Made by a program: the position numbers and the translations under genes. 64,000 nucleotides of DNA, taken from assembly GCF_947495565.1 (NCBI RefSeq), contig NZ_CANLZM010000001.1, positions 434,001 to 498,000 on the forward strand. The letters are read 5' to 3'. The stretch is from an uncultured Pontibacter sp. (GTDB lineage Bacteria > Bacteroidota > Bacteroidia > Cytophagales > Hymenobacteraceae). Below are positions 9,678 to 19,447 of the stretch, piece after piece (the first letter of the stretch is position 1; the number at the start of each line of letters is the position of its first letter). A model generated the notes under the pieces. The model saw nothing but the letters and a program-made list of their open reading frames with translations. It was not told where the DNA came from and searched no databases.

Positions 9678-10928
9678 TTATCGGGCCTGCTCCAATTGCT
9701 GCTCCAGTATATTTTCTAATACGGTTGCTGTGGCTCCCATCATACTTGCCTGCTGCCCTAAGGTAGAAAGCGCCATGCTGGTAGACTCACGAAGCTGTGC
9801 CATGCAATACGTGTTGATGGATTGCTGAATAGAGGTGGTGAGAAGCTGCCCCGCCTCCGCCATTTTGCCGCCAAGTATAACCAACTCAGGATTAAACAGC
9901 TGTATAAGTATGGCGATGCCTTTGCCCAGGTTCACACCGGTATCGGAGAGCAGGTTTATAGCAAACTGGTCGCCTTGCTGTGCCGCGCTGATAATGTGCT
10001 GCGGCTCCAGCTGCTCCAGCTCCTGTTCACTAAGTTTGCTTAAAATTGATTTCTGGCCGGCTTGTATACCTTCACGTGCCATGCGGGCTAAAGCTACGCC
10101 GGAGGCCAGTGTTTCGAGGCAGCCACGTTTGCCGCAGTGGCAAAGGGTGCCGTTCTCTACCAGGGGAATATGGCCGAACTCGCCAGCGAAGCCAGAAGCT
10201 CCGCCACGCAGCCTGCCATCCATCACCACGCCTGTACCCACGCCCCAGTCAATGGAGATGACCAGCACATCCTGCTTGCCTTTTGCCTGCCCGAAACGGA
10301 GTTCTGCCAGTGCCGCGCTTTTTACGTCGTTCTGAATAAACACCGGCTTGCCCAGCTTACGGCGCAGCAAGTCCTGCAGCGGTTCGCCCAGCACATCGGT
10401 ACGCAGGTAGGTTCTGCTGTCGCCTTCTTTGCTGGCTACCAGGCCCGGCATACTTACTCCAATGCCTACTAGCCGCTGCTGGTCTATGCCGGAGGAGGTG
10501 ATAAGCTCGCGCACCCAATCGCATAAAGCATCCAGGCCGCCCAGGTCTTCTGGTAAAGTATAGCTGTGGGTTTGGGTTGGGGTAACCTGGTTGTTGTTGT
10601 TGTCCATGATCGCCATGCGGGTGTTGAAGCGATCCATGTCGATGCTGAGGACGTAGAGAGAGTTGTTCCGTAGTCCGTAAAGATCAGGTTTGCGTCCGCC
10701 CACCGATTTGCCAAAGCCCTGCTTCTCCACCAGCCCCTCGGAGATCAGCTCACCTAATAACCCCATAGAAGTAGGAGAACTGATGTTGAAGCGAGAGCAA
10801 ATGTCGGCATTAGTGCGGGCTCCTTTCACATACAAATGCCGGATGATCTTTACTTTCTGTAAAAATTTCTTCTTCTCAACATTGTTGAGGGTCTCCAGTT
10901 GGTCGGTATGTGAAGTTAAGGTGCTCAT
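9678..10928 (-). CDS. ROK family transcriptional regulator, NagC-like
   Basis: The product is 416 residues. The N-terminal 80 residues form a winged-helix DNA-binding domain (RTNADICSRFNISSPT). The rest is a ROK sugar-kinase-like domain with the sugar-binding block GFAGEFGHIP and the zinc motif CHCGKRGCLE. Members such as NagC and Mlc bind a phosphosugar or transporter and repress sugar genes. Its position directly upstream of nagB suggests control of amino-sugar use, with GlcNAc-6-P or GlcN-6-P as likely effector; this is inference. The ATG at 10928 is the only start that keeps the full HTH. Confidence 0.88.
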   Translation of the reverse strand: MSTLTSHTDQLETLNNVEKKKFLQKVKIIRHLYVKGARTNADICSRFNISSPTSMGLLGELISEGLVEKQGFGKSVGGRKPDLYGLRNNSLYVLSIDMDRFNTRMAIMDNNNNQVTPTQTHSYTLPEDLGGLDALCDWVRELITSSGIDQQRLVGIGVSMPGLVASKEGDSRTYLRTDVLGEPLQDLLRRKLGKPVFIQNDVKSAALAELRFGQAKGKQDVLVISIDWGVGTGVVMDGRLRGGASGFAGEFGHIPLVENGTLCHCGKRGCLETLASGVALARMAREGIQAGQKSILSKLSEQELEQLEPQHIISAAQQGDQFAINLLSDTGVNLGKGIAILIQLFNPELVILGGKMAEAGQLLTTSIQQSINTYCMAQLRESTSMALSTLGQQASMMGATATVLENILEQQLEQAR

Positions 10929-11199
10929 GCACGTGACGCGTAAAACCTATCCATACAATATTACTAAGAGTTTTACTGAAGGCAAATACTTTTATAAAAT
11001 ATTTTTAGAAAGTATTTTTTCAACCTAAAAAATCTGCTTTATGTTTCAGGCTCTTTACAATTTAATCGTCTCTAAAATTTAAGCAGAAAAGCGGTTAAAT
11101 AGAATAAGCTTCTTTACACATTTAGGAGGTGTTACCGGTATGTTTTTTATAGTTAAGTGGTTATGCTATTTTGGTTAGCAGGAAAGGCAAACGGTGCTT

Positions 11200-12288
11200 T
11201 CAGCTAGATAACTCGAAGCGCCTGTAACCGCGCAGGAAGAATGCGGCAGCAACAATAAGTATAAATCCGACCAAGGTGAACCGGTGAGGAAGTACCATCA
11301 GGTAGGTGAGCAGGAAGTAGAGCAGGAGTACGGCCAACATATACTTGTGTATGTTGGCCTGCAACGTATAAAGTATAGCCGTGAAGAGAACGAGCACCGC
11401 CACGGCCAGCAAGTATAGGCTGATCAGTTCTGGCCACGTAAAATGATCCGCAGCGTGTAAAAGTATAAAAGCAAACTCAGGCAACAGCAGAAGTATAGAA
11501 GTGCAGGTAAAAGCAAAGAACACACGAATTACTGGCAGCGGAAGGTTGCGGTGAAAGGCCATCTCTGTTTCAGTGAAGATGACACTATAATATACCAGCA
11601 CAGCCTGCGCCACCACCGGAATCGGAAAAAACATCAGAAATAGCGTCTGATCAAAATGCTTGTTAAGCTGCCAAAACCCAAACAGCACTAACACCGACAT
11701 CAGCTTAACCGACAGCAGCGCTACCTTACGCTTGTTAAGAAGGTTGGCTATTTGTAACGCGATAAGGCTGGTGCCCCCGATATGCAGATGCGGCAATGCA
11801 AGCAACAGCGGTTTTCGGTTATAACAATGCAGGGTATATTTCATCAGCCAGGCTCCGGCAGTAACCGCTGCCAATAAGTACAGCGCCAAACAAACTGCAA
11901 GTATACTTTCGGCCTCCGCTACTGCCACATACATTACAGGCCCGGCATAAGCCAGAACAGGCAGGAAAAGCAGCAGCGCAACGGGCAGCAACAGCAGCCA
12001 CTGGCGTGCTGCCGGTAGCGCTTGCAGGTTCACAAGAAAACTATTGGCGGGAGAGTGTATGCCCTTCAGAGCAAAACGAATGCATTTTACAAAGTATAAA
12101 AGCCACAGCAGGCAAACAGCCACCATAAAAACAGCAGCGTGCACCATAGCCTGTATCAAGGTAAGGTGATAGGAAATAAGTTGGCCGGCTTCCACTACTC
12201 CGAAAAAGAAGAAGAAAATGAACAGGAAAAGGCCCGTGTTGAGGCGGTAAAATGGCAGCACCAGCGTTTTTAAAAGCAGCTTAAGCAT
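11200..12288 (-). CDS. Polytopic membrane protein, probable permease of an ABC exporter
   Basis: This 362-residue protein is almost wholly hydrophobic, with about ten predicted membrane segments (for example LFLFIFFFFFGVVEAG near the N-terminus). No named family was recognised. Its start lies inside the end of the upstream ABC ATPase gene, an 8-base overlap that indicates translational coupling, so it is most likely the membrane partner of that ATPase. The sequence is unusually rich in the AAGTATR/YATACTT word. The substrate is unknown. Confidence 0.7.
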   Translation of the reverse strand: MLKLLLKTLVLPFYRLNTGLFLFIFFFFFGVVEAGQLISYHLTLIQAMVHAAVFMVAVCLLWLLYFVKCIRFALKGIHSPANSFLVNLQALPAARQWLLLLPVALLLFLPVLAYAGPVMYVAVAEAESILAVCLALYLLAAVTAGAWLMKYTLHCYNRKPLLLALPHLHIGGTSLIALQIANLLNKRKVALLSVKLMSVLVLFGFWQLNKHFDQTLFLMFFPIPVVAQAVLVYYSVIFTETEMAFHRNLPLPVIRVFFAFTCTSILLLLPEFAFILLHAADHFTWPELISLYLLAVAVLVLFTAILYTLQANIHKYMLAVLLLYFLLTYLMVLPHRFTLVGFILIVAAAFFLRGYRRFELSS

Positions 12289-12919
12289 GTGCGGCGGCTT
12301 GGTGCAGGTTAGCTGATTTTATGTGCAGCAAAGTATACGGCAGCACCTGCGCATCTAAAGGCTGATGGGAGGTGATGATAAAGGATGCACCTTGGCGGTG
12401 GATAAGTAAAATATGCTCAAGTATGGTTTTGGATGCGGCGGCATCTAAAGTGGTTAGGGGCTCATCCAAAAGTATAAGTTGCGGCTCGCCCACAAAAGCC
12501 AGCAACAGGGACAGCTTCTTGAGCATGCCGCTGGAGTAGGTGCTTGTTTTGTTGCCGACCCAGGTTGCCATACCTAAATTTTGCAGCAGCTCTTTTGTTT
12601 TTACCTGTATGCCGCCTTTGGTGCGGCTGTAAAACTGCAGCAGTTCCGCTCCGGTGGCAAACCCAGGAAAAACAGGCTCTGCCTCTGCGTAACTCACCAG
12701 CCTGCGGTACTGCACAGGTTGCCGTTGTTGGTCTGTTCTGGCTACGCTTACACTTCCTGTAAAAGGCACCAGCCCGGCCAAAGATTTCAGCAGCGTGGTT
12801 TTACCGGAGCCGTTTTCTCCCTGCAGCCAGTACAAGCCGTGCGGCAGGTGCAGTTCGGGTATCTCTAAAACAGGCGGCTGGCCATGGTATCCTTTGCTGT
12901 AATGCTTTATGTGGAGCAT
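12281..12919 (-). CDS. ABC transporter ATP-binding protein
   Basis: This 212-residue ATPase carries Walker A GENGSGKTT near residue 37, the signature-like YSSGMLKKLSLL and Walker B LILLDEPLTTLDA, with the H-loop in TSHQP. The signature is YSSGM rather than canonical LSGGQ, as in exporters of the ABC-2 and heme-exporter type. It pairs with the overlapping membrane protein gene immediately downstream. No third component is adjacent. Confidence 0.88.
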   Translation of the reverse strand: MLHIKHYSKGYHGQPPVLEIPELHLPHGLYWLQGENGSGKTTLLKSLAGLVPFTGSVSVARTDQQRQPVQYRRLVSYAEAEPVFPGFATGAELLQFYSRTKGGIQVKTKELLQNLGMATWVGNKTSTYSSGMLKKLSLLLAFVGEPQLILLDEPLTTLDAAASKTILEHILLIHRQGASFIITSHQPLDAQVLPYTLLHIKSANLHQAAAHA

Positions 12920-12980
12920 TTAAAGTATAGCTTTTATTAAATATAACTGATTCTGCTGCTATAAAGTATGGTTGCTACAA

Positions 12981-13014
12981 AAAAAGCCGCTCCTTTATAA
13001 AGGAGCGGCTTTTT
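12981..13014. terminator. Perfectly palindromic bidirectional terminator
   Basis: The 34 bases form a perfect palindrome (AAAAAGCCGCTCCTTTA and its complement) with A5 on one side and T5 on the other. It lies between the end of the SusD gene and the start of the ABC ATPase gene, both on the minus strand, so its main role is to end the SusC-SusD transcript. Confidence 0.85.
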
Positions 13015-13033
13015 CATATTCAAAAATTGCTGG

Positions 13034-14431
13034 TTACTTATCCCACCACAGCTGGCCGTACAAGCCGTCGGTTCCGCCGAACTGGCGCTGCACCGCTTCG
13101 TTGTAATTGGCGGCATTGTTCTGCGCCTCCAAATCAGGGTACATTTGCCTGGCTGGTACAGCGGCTCCGCCTGGTGCTACCAGGTTATCTGGGTAGCCGG
13201 TTCTTCTGTACTCAGCCCATGCCTCGTATCCGTGCATAAACAGGTGCACCCAACGCTGTGTGGCAATCTGCTCTATGGCGCTAGCCGGGTCGTAAGCTAT
13301 TTCTTCCTGCGCTAAAAGCTCGTCTACACCTGCTGTACTGCCCGTCCACTGCTGTACCGATTGTGTGATGGCTTGGTTGTAGTTGGCTTCTGCCTCCGCG
13401 TCTCCACCCGCAATCCAGCCGCGTTTAGCAGCCTCGGCCTTTGCAAACAGCACCTGCGCATAAGTTACCAGGTAGATAGGGGCATCCTGGGCATAAATAG
13501 CTTGCCCAAGAAGGGAATAATCGTCAGTGTTCATGCTTTTGGTTTCTCCAAAGTTGAGACCGACATATGCACCTGTTTTTCTGGCCGGCTGACCGTAAAC
13601 TTCCAATCTTGGATCATTAACCGGTTTCATCTCATCCACCAGCGTTTCTGTAAGTGCCCACCACTCGCGGTTCGATGCCACCCACTGGCCGTACCAGTAG
13701 CTTTGGTTGTTTGCTTCGGCAAGGTGTCTGAACACCAGGTTGTCAGCATTGGATGCCATCACGCCGCCCTCCAGCGCCTTGTTAAACTCTGCACTGGCCT
13801 TAGCCGGATCAACCTCTGACAGACGCAGGGCCATCAGCAAGCGGATCGTGTTGCCCAGCTTCTGCCACTTGGCCATGTCACCACCATAAATGATGTCGTT
13901 GCTGATGCTGCCGGAAACAATCTGCTGGTCCGCCTCATCCAACAAGGCGAAAAGGCTGTTGTAAATAGATTCCTGAGAGTCATACTTTGGCGTGAAGTTT
14001 TTCGATCCCTGCAAGGCTTCTGTGTAAGGCACATCGCCCCAACGGTCGGTGGTGTGCCAGAAGTAATATGCTTTCAGGATCTTGGCCACCGCCAGCTGGT
14101 TAGCCACCGGGCCTTCGTTGCCGTCCAGGTCTTCAGCGTTATCGAGCACTGCCTGCAGGTTCATCAGCGGGCCCTCGTAAAGCCAGTAAAAGCTGCTGCC
14201 GCCGGCAGGGTACAACGATGCGGTTACATACTGCGTCTCGGCCAGGTACTGCGCCATAAACTCACCGGTTGGCGAAGAGCTTAACGATGGAAGTGAAAGC
14301 GCCGCATTGGCAATAAGCTGTGTACCCGAGGCCTCGCTCGGAAGGTTTGGGTTTACGTTCAGATCGTCGAAATCCTCGCAGCTCCACAGCCCAAGGCACG
14401 ACATCATTACGATATATATTTTCTTCTTCAT
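13034..14431 (-). CDS. SusD/RagB family outer-membrane lipoprotein
   Basis: This 465-residue protein starts with a lipoprotein signal (GLWSC lipobox) followed by EDFDDLNVNPNLP, the usual start of SusD-like family 2 proteins. SusD-like proteins sit over the SusC barrel and capture the nutrient at the cell surface. SusC is encoded 12 bases upstream on the same strand. No polysaccharide-degrading enzyme or sigma/anti-sigma pair is adjacent, so this is a minimal uptake pair whose nutrient cannot be named. Confidence 0.92.
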   Translation of the reverse strand: MKKKIYIVMMSCLGLWSCEDFDDLNVNPNLPSEASGTQLIANAALSLPSLSSSPTGEFMAQYLAETQYVTASLYPAGGSSFYWLYEGPLMNLQAVLDNAEDLDGNEGPVANQLAVAKILKAYYFWHTTDRWGDVPYTEALQGSKNFTPKYDSQESIYNSLFALLDEADQQIVSGSISNDIIYGGDMAKWQKLGNTIRLLMALRLSEVDPAKASAEFNKALEGGVMASNADNLVFRHLAEANNQSYWYGQWVASNREWWALTETLVDEMKPVNDPRLEVYGQPARKTGAYVGLNFGETKSMNTDDYSLLGQAIYAQDAPIYLVTYAQVLFAKAEAAKRGWIAGGDAEAEANYNQAITQSVQQWTGSTAGVDELLAQEEIAYDPASAIEQIATQRWVHLFMHGYEAWAEYRRTGYPDNLVAPGGAAVPARQMYPDLEAQNNAANYNEAVQRQFGGTDGLYGQLWWDK

Positions 14432-14443
14432 AAAAGCTCAGAA

Positions 14444-17400
14444 TTAAAATGTAATGTTTAAGTTGATGCCGTAAGAGCGAACTGTGTTCAGCTGCCCCGA
14501 CTCATACCAGCTAATGTTTTGGCCGCCGGTTGAAAGCTCTGACGGGTCCAGTCCCTTTGGTGCTTTTTGCCAAATCATAGCCGGGTTGCGGGCGATAAGC
14601 GCGATGCCCATGCTCTGAACTGGCAGGTTGCCAAGTATGGATTTATCCAAGGTATAACCTACACGCACTTCGCGCAGCTTTACATAAGAAGCATCGTAGA
14701 GCCAGTCTTCGTAAATTCTTCTGGCGGTGGTGCCATAGTAAGACTGCGGGTTGACATACACCGTCGTCTCCTGGCCGCTAACATCAATTCCGTTAATCAC
14801 GGTGCCCGGTCCGTAAACGCCGTCTACTCTTACGCCGCCACCGTCTTCCACAGCGTCGCGCACATTCATGCCTTTGTCGTTGGTGGCAACCGTAATCGGG
14901 TCTAAGCCCGTTCTGACAGCAAGCATTTTAGAGCGGCTGAAGAACTGGCCACCCACCTGGAAATCTACCATGGCGCCTACATCAAACTTCCATACTTTAA
15001 AGGAGTTCTGGAAGCCACCTGTCAGGTCTGGCAATACGCTGCCAAAATTATGTGTGGCGGTAGTGTACAGCGGCAAACCATTAGCACCTAGCAAGATTTT
15101 ACCTGTGGCTTCGTCGCGCTGGTAAGCCTGGCCTACCAAAGATCCAAACCGCTCGCCTTCGTAAGCATACAGGTAACTAGATGTGCTGGAGTAAGTGGTT
15201 GAGCCTAATAGGTAGGCGTCAATGCCAGGGTATAGCTCTACTATCTTATTCCTGTTTCTGTTCAGGTTAAAGATAGCATCCCAGGTGAAGATCTCACTCT
15301 GAACGGGAGTTCCGGTCAGGGAAAGTTCTATACCCTTGTTCTCGATCAGGCCAGCGTTAACAAACGTAGCGCCGTAACCGCTTGCCCCAGATACAGGAAG
15401 TATGATCGTTTCGTTCTTGTTTCGCTGCTGGTAATAGGTAAAGTCTACTCCAAATCTGTTTTGGAAGAATTTCAGGTCTATGCCTGCCTCATAAGACCTG
15501 CCGAAGGCGGGCTGGATATTTGGGTTATTGAGGGTGTTAGGAACCGTAAGCGTGTTTACTCCATTGTAAATTCCGCCTACACCATAATCAATTGATGTTC
15601 TGTAAACACCCACATCTGAGCCGGCCTCGGCATAGCTTGCCCTGAACTTACCAAACGAAAGTGGATCCCAGGATAACAGTTCGCTAAACACAAAGCTGCC
15701 TGAAAAGGACGAGTACCAGTAAGGGTCAGGAAGGGTAGAGGAGTGGTCTCTTCTGATGGAGGCATCTACAAAGTAGGTATCCTTATAACCTAATGACACC
15801 AGGCCGTAACCGCTTGCTATTTGCTTTTGGGCTTGGTAAGATGGGTAAAATTCCCTGCCGCTGGTTGGTCGGTCTATAGAGGCGGCCAGGTTATAGTACC
15901 CAGGAGTAGATAAACCTCCAGAGGTTGCCTGTGAGATATAGCTGTAGTCAAGATCAAACAAGTTGCCTCCCAAATGGCCGTTTAAAGAAAAGTCGCCCCA
16001 TTCTTTCGTGTACTGGGCCATCAGTTCATAGTTAGTCTCACGGTTTTGGTATTTAGCAACAGAATAGCCCGGTATATCCTTGCCGCCGAAAGCCGTTCTG
16101 GACTCTATACTTTGGGTATACATATCGTTGCGGATAAAGCCGCTCAGTTTCAGGTCTGGCAATAGCTGGTAGCTAAGCCCAATGTCGCCAAACAGTCGGT
16201 CCCGGCTGTCGTTGGTGGTGTTCTCGTAGGCCTCGAAGAAAGGGTTGTTCCAGTACAGCGGCTTATAGTTTGTAACCTCACCGGTAGTGCTGCTAGGTCT
16301 TCTGAGGTTCCAGTGCAGGAAAGTGCCATCGTCATACTTATAGTCTCTCAGGCGGTTCATGTCCAGGTTGCGCTGGAACCATTGCCCCAGGTAGCGGGAG
16401 CCGTCTTCGGAGCCCTGCGCCGGACGCTGGGCGCTGTTGCCTGCATAGTTGATGTTGGTAGAGGCCGTCAGTTTTGGAGACAGGTTAATGCCAAGGCTTG
16501 CACCAATGTTGTGCCGTTTCAGCCAGGTATTTGGCTCCACACCCTCAATACGCGTATCATTTGCGCTGATGCGGTAGTTGGTTTTGTCGCTGCCGCCTGT
16601 AATGCTAACGCCGTTGTTTAGGGTGTGGCCTGTTTCGTAGTAGTCTTCAATGTTGTCAGGATGAGGCACAAAAGGCGTTAGTTGGCCAAAAGTAGGGTCC
16701 TGCGGGTAAAAGCTGAAGATCTGGCGCACCATGGTACCGTCCATTTTGGGTCCCCAGCTTTCGTCATAGGAGATGTCTACATACTTTTCGCCGTTCGGCA
16801 GGGTTCTCCAGGTTTGGCTTCCGCCGCCGCCGTACATGTTCTGGTAAGGCATAATGTTGCCTACTTTTTCTATCGAGAAAGCAGAGTTTACTTGTACCGT
16901 AACTTTATCTGATCCAGGTGCCCCTTTTTTAGTTGTGATCATGATAACACCATGCTGACCACGGATACCATAAAGCGCGGAGGCAGCTGGCCCTTTCAGC
17001 ACGTTAACAGACGCGATATCCTCCGGGTTGATATCCTGGGCTAAGTTGCCAAAGTCCACTCCGTCGCTGCTGGCGTAGTTGCCGTTGGAGATAGGTGTGC
17101 CGTCCACTACAATGAGAGGCTGCCCTCCGCCAGTCAGGGAGTTGACACCCCGTATCTTAATTTTCTGGGTACCACCCATACTTGCGCCCGATGAGCCGGT
17201 TACCTGCACACCAGCCACTTTGCCAGCCAGTGAGCCAAGTACGTTCTGTTCTTTGGTCAAGGTTAGGTTCTCTCCGCTTACTTCCTGTGTGGCGTAACCC
17301 AGCGAACGCTCGCTTCGCTCAATGCCAAGCGCAGTTACCACCACCTCTTTCAGTTGCTGGTTATCGAGGTTAAGCTGTACATTAATTGTGCGCTGGTTGC

Positions 17401-17662
17401 CCACTTGCACCTCTTTTACCTCATAGCCCAGGAAACGGAACATAAGAATTGCGTCGGCACTCGGCGCATTAAGCTGATAGGTGCCGTCAGCGGTGGTGGT
17501 AACACCGGTTGTGGTGCCTTTTACAACCACACTGACACCGGGCAGCGGCAGGCCGTTATCTGCACCGGTTACTGTGCCGCTCACGTTAACCTGCTGGGCA
17601 AAGGCGGAGCCGCACCAACAGACTAACACCAGCAGGAGTAGGAATGGGTAGTTTTTTCTCAT
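14444..17662 (-). CDS. SusC/RagA family TonB-dependent outer-membrane transporter
   Basis: The product is 1072 residues. A signal peptide ending in SAFAQ is followed by a carboxypeptidase-regulatory-like domain (VNVSGTVTGADNGLPLPGVS, residues about 25-110). The plug domain follows, including the LKEVVVTALGIERSERSLGYA block and SLTGGGQPLIVVDG. A 22-strand barrel ends in YGINLNITF, with the expected terminal aromatic. It imports a ligand delivered by the SusD partner, powered by TonB. The gene is first in a two-gene operon. Confidence 0.94.
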   Translation of the reverse strand: MRKNYPFLLLLVLVCWCGSAFAQQVNVSGTVTGADNGLPLPGVSVVVKGTTTGVTTTADGTYQLNAPSADAILMFRFLGYEVKEVQVGNQRTINVQLNLDNQQLKEVVVTALGIERSERSLGYATQEVSGENLTLTKEQNVLGSLAGKVAGVQVTGSSGASMGGTQKIKIRGVNSLTGGGQPLIVVDGTPISNGNYASSDGVDFGNLAQDINPEDIASVNVLKGPAASALYGIRGQHGVIMITTKKGAPGSDKVTVQVNSAFSIEKVGNIMPYQNMYGGGGSQTWRTLPNGEKYVDISYDESWGPKMDGTMVRQIFSFYPQDPTFGQLTPFVPHPDNIEDYYETGHTLNNGVSITGGSDKTNYRISANDTRIEGVEPNTWLKRHNIGASLGINLSPKLTASTNINYAGNSAQRPAQGSEDGSRYLGQWFQRNLDMNRLRDYKYDDGTFLHWNLRRPSSTTGEVTNYKPLYWNNPFFEAYENTTNDSRDRLFGDIGLSYQLLPDLKLSGFIRNDMYTQSIESRTAFGGKDIPGYSVAKYQNRETNYELMAQYTKEWGDFSLNGHLGGNLFDLDYSYISQATSGGLSTPGYYNLAASIDRPTSGREFYPSYQAQKQIASGYGLVSLGYKDTYFVDASIRRDHSSTLPDPYWYSSFSGSFVFSELLSWDPLSFGKFRASYAEAGSDVGVYRTSIDYGVGGIYNGVNTLTVPNTLNNPNIQPAFGRSYEAGIDLKFFQNRFGVDFTYYQQRNKNETIILPVSGASGYGATFVNAGLIENKGIELSLTGTPVQSEIFTWDAIFNLNRNRNKIVELYPGIDAYLLGSTTYSSTSSYLYAYEGERFGSLVGQAYQRDEATGKILLGANGLPLYTTATHNFGSVLPDLTGGFQNSFKVWKFDVGAMVDFQVGGQFFSRSKMLAVRTGLDPITVATNDKGMNVRDAVEDGGGVRVDGVYGPGTVINGIDVSGQETTVYVNPQSYYGTTARRIYEDWLYDASYVKLREVRVGYTLDKSILGNLPVQSMGIALIARNPAMIWQKAPKGLDPSELSTGGQNISWYESGQLNTVRSYGINLNITF

Positions 17663-17942
17663 AAGTGTTTAGGTTAGATTATAAAGATTAGTCCTTGTAA
17701 TATAGCCATTTAAAATATAGATACAAACAAGTAGTTATAACAGCTTTATGTAATTTGTAAATATTTTAATAATTAAATATATTCTGAGGCGAGGGAAAGC
17801 ATGTTTAGCTCTAGCTTTTTATTGAAAAACCATGGCCTTTAAGCAGGTTTGTAAGCGCAGGTTTGAAAAGAGGTTGTAACAAAGGTTTTGAATATATATG
17901 CCTTTTCGCTTATTTAAGTGTTTCAACTGAAGCGCCAGACCT

Positions 17943-19289
17943 ATGACCTTAAGTAAGCTAGTCTCCGGATGTGGAGTTTTCTGTTACCTGCTACTGGCGG
18001 TAGCCTGTAGCAGCAGGGTGCCTGCTGTTACGGCTGCGGCTGAAAGCTTCGGTCCTGCCGAGGTTAAGCGAGAGGTGGCGGAGGCAGAGCAGCGGCTGCA
18101 GAGTTTTGTGGGATTTGCGCTATACGACCCGGAATTGGGGCAGATGGTAGCAGAGCACAATGCCGATAAGTACTTTGTGCCAGCTTCCAACACGAAGCTA
18201 TTTACGTTCTATGCCAGCCTGAAAATGCTCGGCGATTCTATTCCAGCCTTAAAGTATGTCAGTTGGGGCGATTCGCTTATTTTCTGGGGTACCGGTGATC
18301 CTACGTTCACGCACATGGACCTGAAAAACACGCTGGCCTACGATTTTCTCAAGAACCGCCCGGAGAAAAAGCTTTATTACGTGGATGCCCCTTTCAGCAG
18401 TACGCCCTTTGCCACCAACTGGGGCTGGGATGATTATAATTATTACTACCAGCCGGAGCGTAATGTTTTTCCCGTTCACGGCAACATCATCAAATTTTAC
18501 AAAGAAGAAGGGCAATCCTTTACAACGACTCCCTCATACTTTAAGCAGAATATTGTGGTAGATGCCGCTGCCGCACGTGGTGGTAACGCTTTTGTAAGAG
18601 GGTGGCGCACAAACAAAATCACATATCGCCCACGGTATGCCGCCGCTAAATTCTCTATAGAGGTGCCGTTTATCACCTCTCCCGAAATGGTGGTAACACT
18701 GCTGGCAGATACGCTGCAGCGGGATGTGGAGCTCCTGAAAGCCGCTGTGCCGCAGGGAGGCAAGATTTTCTATGGCTTACCGACTGATACTGTACTGAAG
18801 CGCATGCTGCAGGTGAGCGATAACCTGATGGCCGAACAGCTTTTGGCAATTTGCTCCGGCACCCTCTCCGATACGCTTTCAGTTGAAAATGCGATAAAGC
18901 ACGTAAAAGCGACCTACCTGGCTGACCTGCCTGATGAACCTGTATGGATAGACGGCTCCGGCCTCTCTACCATGAACATGTTTACACCGCGCAGCATCAT
19001 CGCCCTGCTTCAGAAGCTAATGCTGGAGCGGCCGCAGGAGGAGCTGCTGCCTATGCTGGCTGTCGGGGGGCGGCCCGGCACTTTCCGAAATATCTATAAG
19101 GCTGAGGTGCCTTTTGTGTTCGGTAAATCCGGCACTTTGTCGCATGTGCATAACCAGAGCGGCTTTATCATCACGAAGAGCGGGAAGCTGCTGCTCTTCA
19201 GTTTTATGAACAACAACTTTAAAGCGCCAACTGCTGATATCCGTAACGAAATGGTGCGGATCATGACAGAGGTGCACGATAAATATTGA
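17943..19289 (+). CDS. dacB: D-alanyl-D-alanine carboxypeptidase/endopeptidase, PBP4 (S13) family, lipoprotein
   Basis: This 448-residue enzyme cleaves terminal D-Ala or D-Ala-mDAP cross-links of peptidoglycan in the periplasm. All three penicilloyl-serine-transferase motifs are visible: Ser82-N-T-Lys85, Ser292-D-Asn294 and Lys395-S-Gly397. The N-terminus carries a lipobox (LLAVACSS), so it is membrane anchored, unlike soluble E. coli PBP4. It heads a plus-strand cluster with a dipeptide epimerase and an NlpC/P60 peptidase, which fits stem-peptide turnover and recycling. Confidence 0.92.
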   Translation: MTLSKLVSGCGVFCYLLLAVACSSRVPAVTAAAESFGPAEVKREVAEAEQRLQSFVGFALYDPELGQMVAEHNADKYFVPASNTKLFTFYASLKMLGDSIPALKYVSWGDSLIFWGTGDPTFTHMDLKNTLAYDFLKNRPEKKLYYVDAPFSSTPFATNWGWDDYNYYYQPERNVFPVHGNIIKFYKEEGQSFTTTPSYFKQNIVVDAAAARGGNAFVRGWRTNKITYRPRYAAAKFSIEVPFITSPEMVVTLLADTLQRDVELLKAAVPQGGKIFYGLPTDTVLKRMLQVSDNLMAEQLLAICSGTLSDTLSVENAIKHVKATYLADLPDEPVWIDGSGLSTMNMFTPRSIIALLQKLMLERPQEELLPMLAVGGRPGTFRNIYKAEVPFVFGKSGTLSHVHNQSGFIITKSGKLLLFSFMNNNFKAPTADIRNEMVRIMTEVHDKY

Positions 19290-19341
19290 GAAAGTTAAAA
19301 AAGTTAAAGAGTTAAAAAGTTAGAGGGTTAGAAAGTTAAAG
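19290..19341 (+). repeat. Short imperfect tandem repeat of AAAGTTA units
   Basis: About six degenerate 8-9 base units based on AAAGTTAAA follow directly after the dacB stop codon. No stem is evident and there is no coding potential. It may be a slippage-prone A/T-rich tract; no function is visible. Confidence 0.6.
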
Positions 19342-19447
19342 AAGACGTATTTGTCTTGATCATAATCAAACTTTTTACTTGAAATATAAGCTCAAACAAG
19401 CAACAAATAAGAATCTATAAAAAGCATTTATACTTAAAACAACTGCC

